Positions 1 through 7,288 of a stretch of 9,565 nt of DNA are shown piece by piece. Below the pieces are notes generated by a model, which did no database searches, was not told the DNA's origin, and saw nothing but the letters and a program-made list of their open reading frames with translations. The stretch's first letter is position 1. Each line of letters starts with the position of its first letter. The stretch is from Avisuccinivibrio_A sp964399665 (lineage in GTDB: Bacteria > Pseudomonadota > Gammaproteobacteria > Enterobacterales > Succinivibrionaceae), in the NCBI GenBank assembly GCA_964399665.1, contig CAYNSI010000076.1, positions 1 to 9,565 on the forward strand, read 5' to 3'. Both the position numbers and the translations under genes were made by a program.

Positions 1-249
1 CCATTTGATCTTCCGATTTATCAAAAGAATCTTTTTTCTCCAACTTAAGGGCTGACTTAACACCTACATTCAGCGCTTTTACTTTTTAAATCAGATCTTA
101 CAGCAAAGTTCGCATTCGCCCATCTTCTTAAGCGAATTTAGCGCACAAAGCCTGCTTGCTTTTTAAGCCTCATTACAATCAACAGCAAAAATAGCACTGC
201 CTGATTATGTTATCTATGATCTCTTTAAGATCGTAAGCCGTATTCCCAA
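1..249. other. Non-coding stretch downstream of recC
   Basis: AT-rich DNA between the recC stop and the window edge. No strong terminator is visible: there are only weak stems, GATCT/AGATC at 218-232 and AAAGC/GCTTT at 147-162. On the minus strand a frame is open from 85 to the edge after a TAA at 86-88. It contains a possible TTG at 41-43 and an ATG at 2-4, the latter preceded by GGAAGATCAA. In many gammaproteobacteria recB follows recC, so this could be the very start of recB, but too few codons are visible to say. Confidence 0.4.
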
Positions 250-3200
250 TTAGTCCGAAACGGTAATTTTGCCGGCAAGAAAGGAATAGAAATCATACAT
301 TTGCAAAAAGCTCTCCTTAAGATTCTCATTTGACAAGATGATCTCATATCTGCCATAAAGATATCTTGCCTCAGCATCATAGGTGAAAGGTTCTAATTTA
401 TGATCGTAGTCTTCACCGTTAAAATACCTAAGCAGCATTTCCGTTGACGGATAGGGTCTTAAAAGCCCCTTAAGGTAACAATTAAGGACAAAATTAATAT
501 GCTCCTCCATGTCCTCCTTTGACAAAGCTTCTAAGGTAAAAATTGTGCCGTCTCTTGCTATTAGGTGAACATCCTCTGATGCCATACCTGCAAGATACCG
601 GGCCGCCTGCTCTGCAAAAAGCTCAAAGGCAAATTTAGGTCTTACTTCAGGTTTTCCTATCACGCTTACCAAATAAGGGTGAGATCTAGCAGAAGATGAG
701 AGCACAACACAAAAAGACTCGTCAGGATCTTCTTTTAAGCCTTTAATTAAAAAGGCAGTCTCTTGGCGCTCCTGCCTTGTGATGTCACTTAGATTATCAA
801 GTCCTGAGTGTCTTTTAAATTCCTGCAAAATGGTCTGTCTTGCCTCAAGAAGCGTAGTTTTGGCATTTTTTCCAAAGACAGCATAGGGTAATCTGCCAAA
901 AGCCTCCTGACGGTCTAGAAATTTTAAGGCCTCCTTATCATCCAGTTTGATAAGTTCCTTAATATAGAAGCTCTCTGACAGGGCTCCCAGGGCAAAAGGC
1001 TCGCTGTCCTCGAAGGAAGTATCATGTGCTGAAGGCAGATCAATTCCTAAAATCTTTTTTAAAAAAAAGTACGAGGGCCTGTTCAAAAAGCTTGTCACAT
1101 CTTCAAGCTTTACCTCAAGATGATTGCTTTCAGGAAGCTTTAAACCCCAGTTATCATTTTCCCCAAGATACGAAGGATCTTTGCTTCCTGCCTCACTTAA
1201 TTTAATAAAGTTTCTGACATCAAATGACGGGACTTTCCCCGGCTTTTTAAGATAATTTTCCTCATGATAAGCGCTTAAATGCTCCTTTCTTATGATAAGC
1301 GCCTCCAAATCCTCACGGTCAGAACTGCCTCCTGTTACCTTAAAGTTATCACTGATGTAATCCATAAGCTCCAAAAGCACGCAGGAGGGCATCAGCTCCT
1401 GCCTTGAATTGGGACTTTCTCCTATGTAGGAAAAATAAATGGATTCCTGTGCAGAAAGCAAAGCTTCTAAAAATAAGAAGCGATCTTCAAAGCCTCTGGA
1501 TCTGTCCCCCCTGCGGGACAATCCCCGTACTGCCATGAGGTTAAAGCCTGGCATGTGCTCTTTTCTTGGAAAGTCATCATCATTCAAGCCCATGATAAAG
1601 ATATGCTTAAAAGGCACTGCTCTCATGGGAATTAGTGAGCAGAAGTTGACCTTATCTCTAAGATAGGGGGTAAAGTCCCTTGCCGACTTTAAGGCTGACA
1701 ACAGCATGGAACGGAAAACCGGCAGCTTTACCACAGGCTTTTTGATAAGGTTTTTGCTGATCTCAATAAGCTCTTTTACCGTCTCCTTGATGGCATCAAA
1801 CTGCTGTAAGGTATCAGGATCACTGCAAAAAAACCGCGCCTGAAGCTTCTCTTCCATAAACTCAAGCCAGCGTGATGGACTCTCACCCTCTTCATCCTCA
1901 TCAAGGGGTCTTGGGAAGCTGTGCTTTAACTCAATTAAAGCTTCAATAAAGGCATTTAAATTCCCAAGCAGGGCAGCATCCTGTCCTTCAATGCCATTGT
2001 AGCTTACCGCCTCATCATTATCCCCAAGCATGGTCCCCAGGATCATTCTGTCAAGCCCCGTCCTGAAGCAGCCTGGCAGCGGCAGCTGCGACTCCTTTTG
2101 AATGTCCTCCTGATCAAGGCCCCAGTAGACCGCATTCTCACCAAGCCATGATGCGATAATAGGGACATCATCAGCAGTTATGTTAAAACGCAAGCCTACC
2201 GAATCTACCAACAGCAGATCTAAAACCTTGGAAACTGTTATGGGTTTGGTGCTCAAATCAAGCAGGCTTAACACTGCATTGGCAACGGGTGATGCCTCAA
2301 GGGTGGTCCGGTCCGAGATAGCATAGGGAATTGCCACCTCATCTTCAGCAGCTTTATCCTGATGCAAATCCTTTATTTTTGTGGAAACACTGCCAAAAAC
2401 CGAGGTAATGTAAGGGGCATACTCATTGATGGCGGGCACCATTACCACAATATCGCGGGGAAGCAGCTTCTCACCGCGCTTTTTAGCCTCATTAAAGCAC
2501 TCTAAGATGGCATCCTTTAAAACCTCAACCTCTCGTCTTTTGGTGTGGCAGACCCTAATCCTAACCGATCTGTCATCAGGATTAAGCGCGGTTTTTTCCC
2601 CGCCCTCCCTTAAGGTTAAAAGATCTCTTTTTAAATAGTGCAAAAGGCTTTTGCCATTCTGTTCAATAAAGCAGTCAATGAAATCAGGCAGCGGATTTAA
2701 ATTAAACAAAAGTGACAGATTGTCGCGGCCCTGCTTTCCTAAAGACAGCAAAAGCTGATTGCCCTCAACCCTTTCTTTGCAGCCTGTTTCTTCATTATCA
2801 TCATAGGCACTTTCAGTATAAATATCAGGATCTACTTCATCCTGAAGCTGCGCTTTGACCTTAAACTCAGCCTCACCCTTAGGGCTTCGTGATAAAACCT
2901 GCCTTTTAAAAGCATCAAAATCATCCTTGAAGGTATCACTGATATCGCCCCAGTATTCCCTGCAGGGATTTAAAAACATCAGATAAACCTTTGATACCTG
3001 CCCTAAGGCCTGGAAAAAATCGATGACCTGGGGAGGCAGGGCGGAAACCCCGAAGATAAAATAGCGCTCATGAAGTTTACTCTTATCAATTTTGCCTGAC
3101 CAAAGTCTTTTGTTAAGCCTTTGCATTACCGCGCTTCTGTCCAACAGGTAATCTTTTGCCAGAGGATCATCAGGAAGGATAGACCTTTCTTTTTCATCAC

Positions 3201-3763
3201 GGCCTAACATATTTTTGCCAAGGCACATCCAAAGTTTTGCCTGCCATACATTGGCTTTCAGATGTTCATAGACCCTTGAGTCTGACTCTTCCTGTCTTGA
3301 GGCCTTCAATAAAAATCTTTTAATCTTGGTGTCTGCTTCAACATTCTGATAAAAAGCCGCAAAATCCTCCTCGGTAAAATTATCCCACTCGAGGATCCAG
3401 TCGGGACGGTACATCTGATACTGATCAAAAGTATCTGCAAGTTTTTGGGCAAGTTCATAGCATCGCGTACCGTCAACATCATCGGCTGCATAACCTTTCA
3501 TTCTTGCAAAATGCTCATCGGCCCATACCTCATCCCCAAGCCCCAGAATGCCCCAGGTAATCGAGGCGCGGGAAAAAGTTGTTTCATGAGGAGCCCTGTC
3601 AAAAACCGCCCGGTAAACATCCCAGACAATCTGCCAGACCTGTTTAAAATCAAAGCCGGCGTAAATACCGTTCTCCCTTGCAAGCTCCTGCTTAAGATAG
3701 GTGCGCATCCCAGGGCTCATCACCAGCACCTGTTCTTTTAAAAGAGGATTTTTTAAAGGATGG
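250..3763 (-). CDS. recC: RecBCD nuclease/helicase, RecC subunit (5' end missing)
   Basis: RecC is the non-catalytic gamma subunit of the cytoplasmic RecBCD complex, which processes double-strand breaks; it holds RecB and RecD and reads Chi sites. The visible 1170 residues carry RecC landmarks in order: an N-terminal LVMSPGMRTYL segment, FDQYQMYRPDW near residue 112, FGVSALPP near 237, NPCREYWGD near 265, LGKQGRDNL, then RIRVCHTKRREVEVL, PRDIVVMVP, YAISDR, PMRAVPFKHIFIMGLND and GDRSRGFEDRFLFLEALLSA. All match E. coli RecC in sequence and order. E. coli RecC has 1122 residues, so this one is longer. The frame stays open past the GTG at 3727-3729 right up to the N run, and those codons (HPLKNPLLKEQ) still fit the family, so the GTG is not the start. 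Roughly 25-35 N-terminal residues probably lie in the gap. No frameshift is seen. Confidence 0.95.
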
Positions 3764-3863
3764 NNNNNNNNNNNNNNNNNNNNNNNNNNNNNNNNNNNNN
3801 NNNNNNNNNNNNNNNNNNNNNNNNNNNNNNNNNNNNNNNNNNNNNNNNNNNNNNNNNNNNNNN
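3764..3863. other. Assembly gap of exactly 100 Ns
   Basis: Exactly 100 ambiguous bases, the conventional placeholder for a scaffold gap of unknown length. It removes the start of recC and the 3' flank of lpp, so the true distance between these genes, and even their adjacency, depends on scaffolding. The bases at 3864-3873 (CGGGGCCCGT) could be one arm of the missing lpp terminator. Confidence 0.95.
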
Positions 3864-3892
3864 CGGGGCCCGTCCCTTAAACCTTAATACCC

Positions 3893-4123
3893 TTACTTCC
3901 TGTAACGGCGGGCAAGGTTGTCCAGGCGCTCATTTGCACGGGCGGCATCTGATTTTACAAATGCTACGTCATTTGCAAGCTTGGACTGCTGAGCCTTTAA
4001 GGCATCAACATCAGCGGCAATAGCATCAACCTTAGCATTCAACTCGTCCAAGTTAGATGCACAGCCGGTAAGGACAGCGGCACCCAGGGCTGCTGCTCCC
4101 AATAAAACCTGATACTTATTCAT
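3893..4123 (-). CDS. lpp: Major outer-membrane (Braun) lipoprotein Lpp
   Basis: A 76-residue lipoprotein that, in the family, forms a trimeric coiled coil and ties the outer membrane to peptidoglycan. The signal peptide ends in the lipobox LTGC, with lipidated Cys21 followed by Ala, consistent with outer-membrane sorting. The 56-residue mature part (58 in E. coli) shows heptad spacing (LDELNAKVDAIAADVDALK). It ends in DAARANERLDNLARRYRK, nearly the E. coli Lpp tail, whose C-terminal Lys is the site of covalent linkage to peptidoglycan. The ATG at 4121-4123 is preceded by GGAG at a suitable spacing (TTTGGAGAATACTCATG). The 3' untranslated region runs straight into the assembly gap, so only a fragment of any terminator is visible. 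The gene seems monocistronic, with its own promoter region. Identification is firm; linkage to recC is not. Confidence 0.96.
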   Translation of the reverse strand: MNKYQVLLGAAALGAAVLTGCASNLDELNAKVDAIAADVDALKAQQSKLANDVAFVKSDAARANERLDNLARRYRK

Positions 4124-4193
4124 GAGTATTCTCCAAATACTGTTTAAACAGAAAGACAGCCTTGTAACTTACGTTTCGCTGTTCGGCCATATT

Positions 4194-4207
4194 CTAATAC
4201 ATATTAG
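4194..4207. repeat. Perfect 14-nt inverted repeat over the lpp -10 region
   Basis: CTAATA-CA-TATTAG is a perfect dyad (6-nt arms, 2-nt centre) covering the proposed -10 hexamer of lpp. A second palindrome, CTGTTTAAACAG (4140-4151), lies in the leader just upstream of the Shine-Dalgarno. Either could be an operator or chance in AT-rich DNA. Confidence 0.4.
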
Positions 4208-4221
4208 TCTGCTGCGGTTAA
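4194..4221 (-). promoter_or_regulatory. Candidate sigma70 promoter of lpp
   Basis: On the minus strand a -35-like TTAACC (4216-4221) is separated by 16 nt from a -10-like TATTAG (4194-4199). An A/T tract (AAAAAATTTT, about 4220-4229) lies just upstream, like an UP element. This would give a leader of about 63 nt. TAGAAT (4191-4196) is an alternative -10 with a poorer -35. Both hexamers match consensus only in part; the position upstream of a highly expressed gene supports the call. Confidence 0.4.
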
Positions 4222-4263
4222 AATTTTTTGGCCTCCTGCATAAAAAAAGTCCCTTGCATTAAA

Positions 4264-4295
4264 CCGGCTGGTTCTTACAGGCTCTAACCTGCCGG
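4264..4295 (-). terminator. Hairpin ending the lipoprotein-gmhB operon
   Basis: On the minus strand CCGGC-A-GGTT pairs with AACC-A-GCCGG: nine base pairs interrupted by one A-A mismatch, around a 12-nt loop. It lies 27 nt after the stop at 4323 and is followed by TTTAATGC. The U tract is short, so it may be a modest terminator or an mRNA 3'-protecting stem. On the plus strand it is followed by CTTATTTT. Confidence 0.5.
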
Positions 4296-4322
4296 CTTAT
4301 TTTGCCTTAAGGTTTGACTCCT

Positions 4323-4952
4323 TTAATTTTGATAGAGCTTGTGAATATATAGGGCAATTAAGGGCTTTAAGACCCCTTTTGATTCATCATAAAGACCGCT
4401 GTCATTGGCAGCTACTGCCGTAAAACGCACCGAATTCATAAGGCTTAGGGATGAAGTGTCAAACATATCAAGTCTTATGGATATAAAAGGAGAGCCGTCA
4501 GGATTATGCCTCCAGCTTAAAAGTCTTGTTGCCGCAATAATAGTACACCCGTTTTCACGTGCCCTGTCATGAAGTACCGTAGGATCACTGCCTTCTAAGA
4601 GCACTACGGCATTGCCGTGCTGGGAAAGGTTATCGGCAATGCTTCTTTGGACATAAGATCCGCTGTTACGCACTACATACTGTCCATCGCTGAAATCACC
4701 GCTGTTGACAACACAGACCTTGTCGCTGCCGGTCATAAGATGTGTCAGACGCAAATACTGCAGATCTGATCCTGAAGGGATCGCTGAATATGGCGAGGTA
4801 AGTCTGTTGTAATCATTAACCTGATAACCTGCCTGCTGCCCTGATGTCTGATTGTAGTTATCCTCAGGGGCTGAAGATACCACGCATCCTGCTGTCAGAA
4901 ATGAAGCCAGAACAACTCCTGCAAAAAGCTGCAGCCTGATTTTTATCATCAT
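4323..4952 (-). CDS. Outer-membrane lipoprotein, DUF4823-like
   Basis: A 209-residue predicted lipoprotein. The start MMIKIR is followed by a hydrophobic stretch and the lipobox LTAGC (lipid Cys23, then Val, no inner-membrane Asp signal). After a Gln/Asn/Ser/Tyr-rich linker (about 24-60) comes a globular part. The segment SYVQRSIADNLSQHG, the pattern ENGCTIIAATRLLSWRHN, then ISIRLDMFDTSSLSLMNS and the ending LIALYIHKLY recall DUF4823 lipoproteins, which share a 'local repository of response to stress' type layout ending in a LWxxRxxx...D(V/M)FD core; the molecular function of that family is unknown. This assignment is from memory of the pattern. It is the last gene of a three-gene operon: the start follows gmhB by 9 nt and its Shine-Dalgarno (AGGGG) overlaps the gmhB TAG. 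Cys80 and Cys136 could pair in the periplasm. A hairpin follows the gene. Confidence 0.7.
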   Translation of the reverse strand: MMIKIRLQLFAGVVLASFLTAGCVVSSAPEDNYNQTSGQQAGYQVNDYNRLTSPYSAIPSGSDLQYLRLTHLMTGSDKVCVVNSGDFSDGQYVVRNSGSYVQRSIADNLSQHGNAVVLLEGSDPTVLHDRARENGCTIIAATRLLSWRHNPDGSPFISIRLDMFDTSSLSLMNSVRFTAVAANDSGLYDESKGVLKPLIALYIHKLYQN

Positions 4953-4961
4953 TATTTTCCC

Positions 4962-5513
4962 CTATGCTGTAAGCTCAAAAGCAAATTTCCTAAGGTCTTT
5001 ACATATAATAATATCAAGTTTATCAAGTTTCTCCGCCTCTTCCTTAACATGATCACCTACCAAAACCAAACTGCCAACCCCCGCCCTGCAGGCTGCCTGC
5101 AGATCTGATGCCTTATCCCCGACCATGCAGGAGTTCTTCATGTCAATATCAAGGTCTTTTTTTGCCTTAAGAAACATGCCGGGCTCAGGCTTGCGGCAGG
5201 AGCACCTGCTGCGATATTTTGCAATTGCAGCATCAGGAAGATGGGGGCAGTAGTAAACGGCATCAAAACGGGCATTGTAAGCTGAGAGCAGCTCCTGCAT
5301 GTATCCTGTAACCTCAAGAAAGTCGGATTCGCGGTAATATCCCCTGGCAATACCAGATTGATTGGTAACAAGCACCAGAAGGTAGCCTAAGCTTTTAAGC
5401 CTTTCAAGCCCTTCTGCAACCCCTGCTATTAACTTAAAGTCTGCAATTTTCCCTACATAGCCAAAATCACAGTTGACAACCCCGTCACGATCACAGAATA
5501 CGGCCCTGCGCAT
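4962..5513 (-). CDS. gmhB: D-glycero-beta-D-manno-heptose-1,7-bisphosphate 7-phosphatase
   Basis: A cytoplasmic HAD-family phosphatase that removes the 7-phosphate from heptose 1,7-bisphosphate on the route to ADP-heptose for the LPS inner core. All HAD motifs are present: motif I DRDGV with Asp8 (nucleophile) and Asp10, motif II TNQSG from Thr50, motif III Lys108 (RKPEPGMF), and motif IV GDKASD with Asp133 and Asp137. The GmhB zinc site is intact: Cys89, His91, Cys104, Cys106 (CPH...CSC). At 183 residues it is close to E. coli GmhB (191). The ATG at 5511-5513 is preceded by AAGG at 7 nt spacing; an ATG at 5515-5517 is in another frame. It is the middle gene of an operon, 9 nt after the lysozyme-like lipoprotein and 9 nt before the DUF4823-like lipoprotein. 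Histidinol-phosphatase is the main related family, but the zinc-loop pattern and length fit GmhB. Confidence 0.93.
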   Translation of the reverse strand: MRRAVFCDRDGVVNCDFGYVGKIADFKLIAGVAEGLERLKSLGYLLVLVTNQSGIARGYYRESDFLEVTGYMQELLSAYNARFDAVYYCPHLPDAAIAKYRSRCSCRKPEPGMFLKAKKDLDIDMKNSCMVGDKASDLQAACRAGVGSLVLVGDHVKEEAEKLDKLDIIICKDLRKFAFELTA

Positions 5514-5522
5514 ACATATGCC

Positions 5523-6104
5523 TTAATACAAATTGCATTTTAAAAGTTGATCCCGGTAGTTGTCTGCAGTCTCTGCCACGTCCTGTGCCATGTTTTTAAG
5601 CCATTCCTTGTCCTCATAAGAGCCCTTGGCAAAACCATCCCAGCCTTCGATGTAATTTAAAAACTGGTTGTAAGCATCAGTAAGCGCAATGCCATTTACA
5701 GCCCTGGTTCTTGTCATATACCAGCCTACGAAGTCCAGGGCGTCTGCAAAATCCTCCCTTTCTGTAAACATTGAGCCGTAAGAATCCACATATTCATTCC
5801 AGATTTCATCGGGGGCCTGGACATGGCCGAAGGATAAATCACCCCTGCCGTAGGGAATAAACAAAAACCAGCGCATCGGCCTGTCTTCATCATCATTTCC
5901 TGCAAGAGTAACCGAAAGTATCGCCATGGCGACATTAATAGGAACTTTGTGACGTTCATGGACCCGGTGGGCTGCCACATACCAGCTGTCCTTTTCCTGG
6001 AAGATGGCGCACAGATCGTCAGGATTTGAAGGCGGTGATGAGCTGCAGCCGGAAAAACTTACGGTTAAACAGCAAAAAACAAGTGCAGTTGCAATTTTGA
6101 ACAT
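5523..6104 (-). CDS. SLT-like (lysozyme-fold) lipoprotein lacking catalytic Glu
   Basis: A 193-residue predicted lipoprotein. The hydrophobic N-terminus ends in FSGC (lipid Cys20), then Ser-rich residues. The body matches a family of small SLT-domain lipoproteins in proteobacteria: LCAIFQEKDSWYVAA near residue 31, VPINVAMAIL near 54, FIPYGRGDLSFGHVQAPDEIW near 82, EDFADALDFVGWY near 117, and AYNQFLNYIEGWDGFAKGSY near 144. From memory, relatives read MAIIHQES at the MAIL position, with the Glu as catalytic acid. Here residues 60-67 read MAILSVTL, so Thr66 replaces Glu and the SYGYAQ-type motif has become SFGHVQ. It is therefore probably a binding or structural protein rather than a lytic transglycosylase. 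Cys32 and Cys190 may form a disulphide. It is the first gene of the operon with gmhB. The start codon has only a weak Shine-Dalgarno (AGAG, distant), and an IS630 remnant ends about 15 nt upstream. Confidence 0.75.
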   Translation of the reverse strand: MFKIATALVFCCLTVSFSGCSSSPPSNPDDLCAIFQEKDSWYVAAHRVHERHKVPINVAMAILSVTLAGNDDEDRPMRWFLFIPYGRGDLSFGHVQAPDEIWNEYVDSYGSMFTEREDFADALDFVGWYMTRTRAVNGIALTDAYNQFLNYIEGWDGFAKGSYEDKEWLKNMAQDVAETADNYRDQLLKCNLY

Positions 6105-6119
6105 CTAATATAAAATTCT

Positions 6120-6137
6120 CTAATCTCGTTAATCAAT
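6120..6137. repeat. Putative left terminal inverted repeat of the IS630 remnant
   Basis: Plus-strand CTAATCTCGTTAATCAAT matches the reverse complement of 6804-6821 (CTAACTTCGCAAATTATT) at 12 of 18 positions, with CTAA and TCG shared in register. The stop codon of the transposase tail (6129-6131) falls inside it, as expected where the ORF runs to the element's end. The match is imperfect and could be partly chance in AT-rich sequence. Confidence 0.35.
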
Positions 6138-6761
6138 CTCTCTGCCTAGCACCCTCTTGGTAAAGGCACCCCAGATATCATCTAAATTCCATGTCCACCG
6201 GAGACAACCTGCGAGGCATTGACATCATCTATCCTACGCATAATGTGATCTGTAAGATCTTCCTTGGAGGTGACACACATCCCGCGTAAGGCCTGCTGTG
6301 GCAGCTTGCTGAAAAAACTTTCCAGTTGATCCTGAGATCTTTTCAAGCTCAGGAAAGTTATTCTGCATGCAGTGTGTCGTGATATACCGTCTTAAAGATT
6401 CCACAGACCAAAGCTGTGCCGATGGACCATCGGGCAGCTCAGACGGCTTGCTGCATGATAGAGAGATTATCCAGGCCTTCGCAGGAGCTTTAATCACATT
6501 ACGTCTGCCGCTGCGCTTAAGATCTTCAAGAGCGCCCTCAACACCAAACATACTCCGTTTCTTCAATATTTTGACTACCGTCGGGCAGGAAACTTGGTGT
6601 TTTGCAGATATTTCAATATTTGAAAGCCCTTTGTCTGCATCTAAGATAACCTTGGCGCGGAGAATGCGGCGGGCCTGCTCTTTAGGCTTCCTGATTAATG
6701 CTTCGAGATATTTTCTTTCTTCGTCAGTGAGCTGACAGTCAAATACACGAGGCCTTGCCAT
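6129..6761 (-). pseudogene. IS630-family transposase, deleted and frameshifted
   Basis: The start ATG (6759-6761) has an ideal GGAGGT six bases upstream. The first ~140 residues are IS630-like: MARPRVFDCQLTDEER, an HTH around LSNIEISAKHQVSCPTVVKI, GVEGALEDLKRSGRR, then DGPSAQLWSVESLRRYI. After FPELEKIS (about 6333) family similarity jumps, one frame over, to the C-terminal part DQLESFFSKLPQQALRG, VTSKEDLTDHI and RRIDDVNAS. The DDE-catalytic middle, about 130-170 residues, is gone. Near 6198-6208 a further one-base loss shifts the frame again; the last segment reads RWTWNLDDIWGAFTKR and ends at the TAA at 6129-6131. Read without these shifts, the first frame continues to a TAG at 6234, giving a 175-residue product with an unrelated tail. 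It cannot encode an active transposase, though a DNA-binding N-terminal fragment could still be made. Confidence 0.85.
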
Positions 6762-6803
6762 CAAATACCTCCGTACATTACAAGGGGTACTATAGTCAAA
6801 AAA

Positions 6804-6821
6804 AATAATTTGCGAAGTTAG
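6804..6821. repeat. Putative right terminal inverted repeat of the IS630 remnant
   Basis: Reverse complement of this stretch (CTAACTTCGCAAATTATT) pairs with 6120-6137 at 12 of 18 positions. It lies about 43 nt upstream of the transposase start, a normal distance for IS630 ends. No convincing flanking TA duplication is seen. Confidence 0.35.
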
Positions 6822-6867
6822 CAAACAACATCCTGGGCATTATCAAAAGGCACTTAAAGGTCCTCTG

Positions 6868-7206
6868 CTAAATGGCGTCTTCGCCTTCTTCTCCAGTACG
6901 GATCCTAATGACGCGCTCAACATCTGAGACGAAAATTTTCCCATCACCTATCTTTCCGGTGTGAGCGCCGCTGGTAATGGCCTGAATGCATAATTCCACA
7001 TCCTCATCTTTTACCACCAGCTCAATTTTAGCCTTGGGGAGAAAATCAACCACATATTCGGCACCGCGGTAAAGCTCGGTATGTCCCTTCTGCCTTCCAA
7101 AACCTTTGACCTCAGATACGGTCATCCCGGAAATTCCGTTGGCGCTTAAGGCTTCACGGACATCGTCCAATTTAAACGGCTTGATAATGGCTACAATTTT
7201 CTTCAT
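6868..7206 (-). CDS. glnB: Nitrogen regulatory protein P-II (GlnB)
   Basis: A 112-residue PII signal protein, a cytoplasmic trimer that senses 2-oxoglutarate and ATP/ADP and, in the family, controls NtrB and the glutamine synthetase adenylyltransferase. The sequence begins MKKIVAIIKPFKLDDVREAL as in E. coli. The T-loop carries GFGRQKGHTELYRGAEY with the uridylylation site Tyr51, and the nucleotide-binding B-loop is TGKIGDGKIF (83-92). The C-terminus is RVIRIRTGEEGEDAI. GMTVSEVKGFGRQKGHTELYRGAEYVVDFLPKAK-type wording, here split across residues 28-60, favours GlnB over GlnK, and no amtB lies next to it. The frame is open 11 codons further, to a TTG at 7237-7239, but the family start is the ATG at 7204-7206. 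No clear Shine-Dalgarno sits directly before that ATG. No terminator is evident before the IS630 remnant downstream. Confidence 0.96.
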   Translation of the reverse strand: MKKIVAIIKPFKLDDVREALSANGISGMTVSEVKGFGRQKGHTELYRGAEYVVDFLPKAKIELVVKDEDVELCIQAITSGAHTGKIGDGKIFVSDVERVIRIRTGEEGEDAI

Positions 7207-7260
7207 ATACAAAAAGCAGCTTTCACTGCATAACCTCAAGTTTTTATGACATCAAACACA

Positions 7261-7276
7261 GCCGCTTTTATGCGGC
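7261..7276. promoter_or_regulatory. Stem-loop at the 5' end of the glnB leader
   Basis: GCCGC (7261-7265) and GCGGC (7272-7276) form a 5-bp GC stem with a 6-nt loop. If transcription starts about 7 nt after the TATAAT at 7283-7288, this stem would begin at the first bases of the glnB mRNA and could stabilise it. No U tract follows on either strand, so it is not a terminator. Confidence 0.4.
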
Positions 7277-7282
7277 GTACTA

Positions 7283-7288
7283 ATTATA
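7283..7288 (-). promoter_or_regulatory. -10 element facing glnB
   Basis: A perfect TATAAT on the minus strand, about 77 nt upstream of the glnB start, in AT-rich sequence. At 16-18 nt spacing no -35 hexamer resembles TTGACA (17 nt gives GCATTA), so an activator or upstream A-tract may be needed. Confidence 0.45.

Larger units (their letters stand above)
6120..6821 (-). mobile_element. IS630-family element, internally deleted remnant
   Basis: About 700 nt between glnB and the lipoprotein operon holds the two ends of an IS630-type element. At the right (6761) the transposase starts with a helix-turn-helix region; at the left its C-terminal tail ends in a stop inside the left inverted repeat. 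Intact IS630 elements are about 1.1-1.2 kb, so roughly 0.4 kb of the catalytic centre is missing. Boundaries are set by an imperfect inverted repeat (6120-6137 against 6804-6821). No clean TA target duplication is visible at these edges, so the true ends may be a few bases further out. Confidence 0.7.

Noticed and set aside
1..85. Start of recB on the minus strand
   Set aside because: The frame is open but the only plausible starts (TTG 41-43, ATG 2-4) leave too few codons to recognise RecB.
3727..3729. GTG as the recC start codon
   Set aside because: The frame stays open upstream with residues that still fit RecC, so the true start is in the gap.
6108..6137. TTGATT / TATATT promoter for the lipoprotein operon
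   Set aside because: The -10 would be 2 nt from the start codon, so transcription would begin inside the signal peptide coding region.
6367..6735. 122-codon plus-strand ORF opposite the transposase
   Set aside because: It is a shadow of the IS630 transposase, whose frame shows clear family similarity on the minus strand.
6838..6867. Terminator after glnB
   Set aside because: Only direct repeats of AAAGG are present; no stable stem with a U tract was found.
7207..7239. 11-codon TTG-initiated extension of glnB
   Set aside because: PII proteins start at MKKI; the extension has no ribosome site and no conservation with the family.
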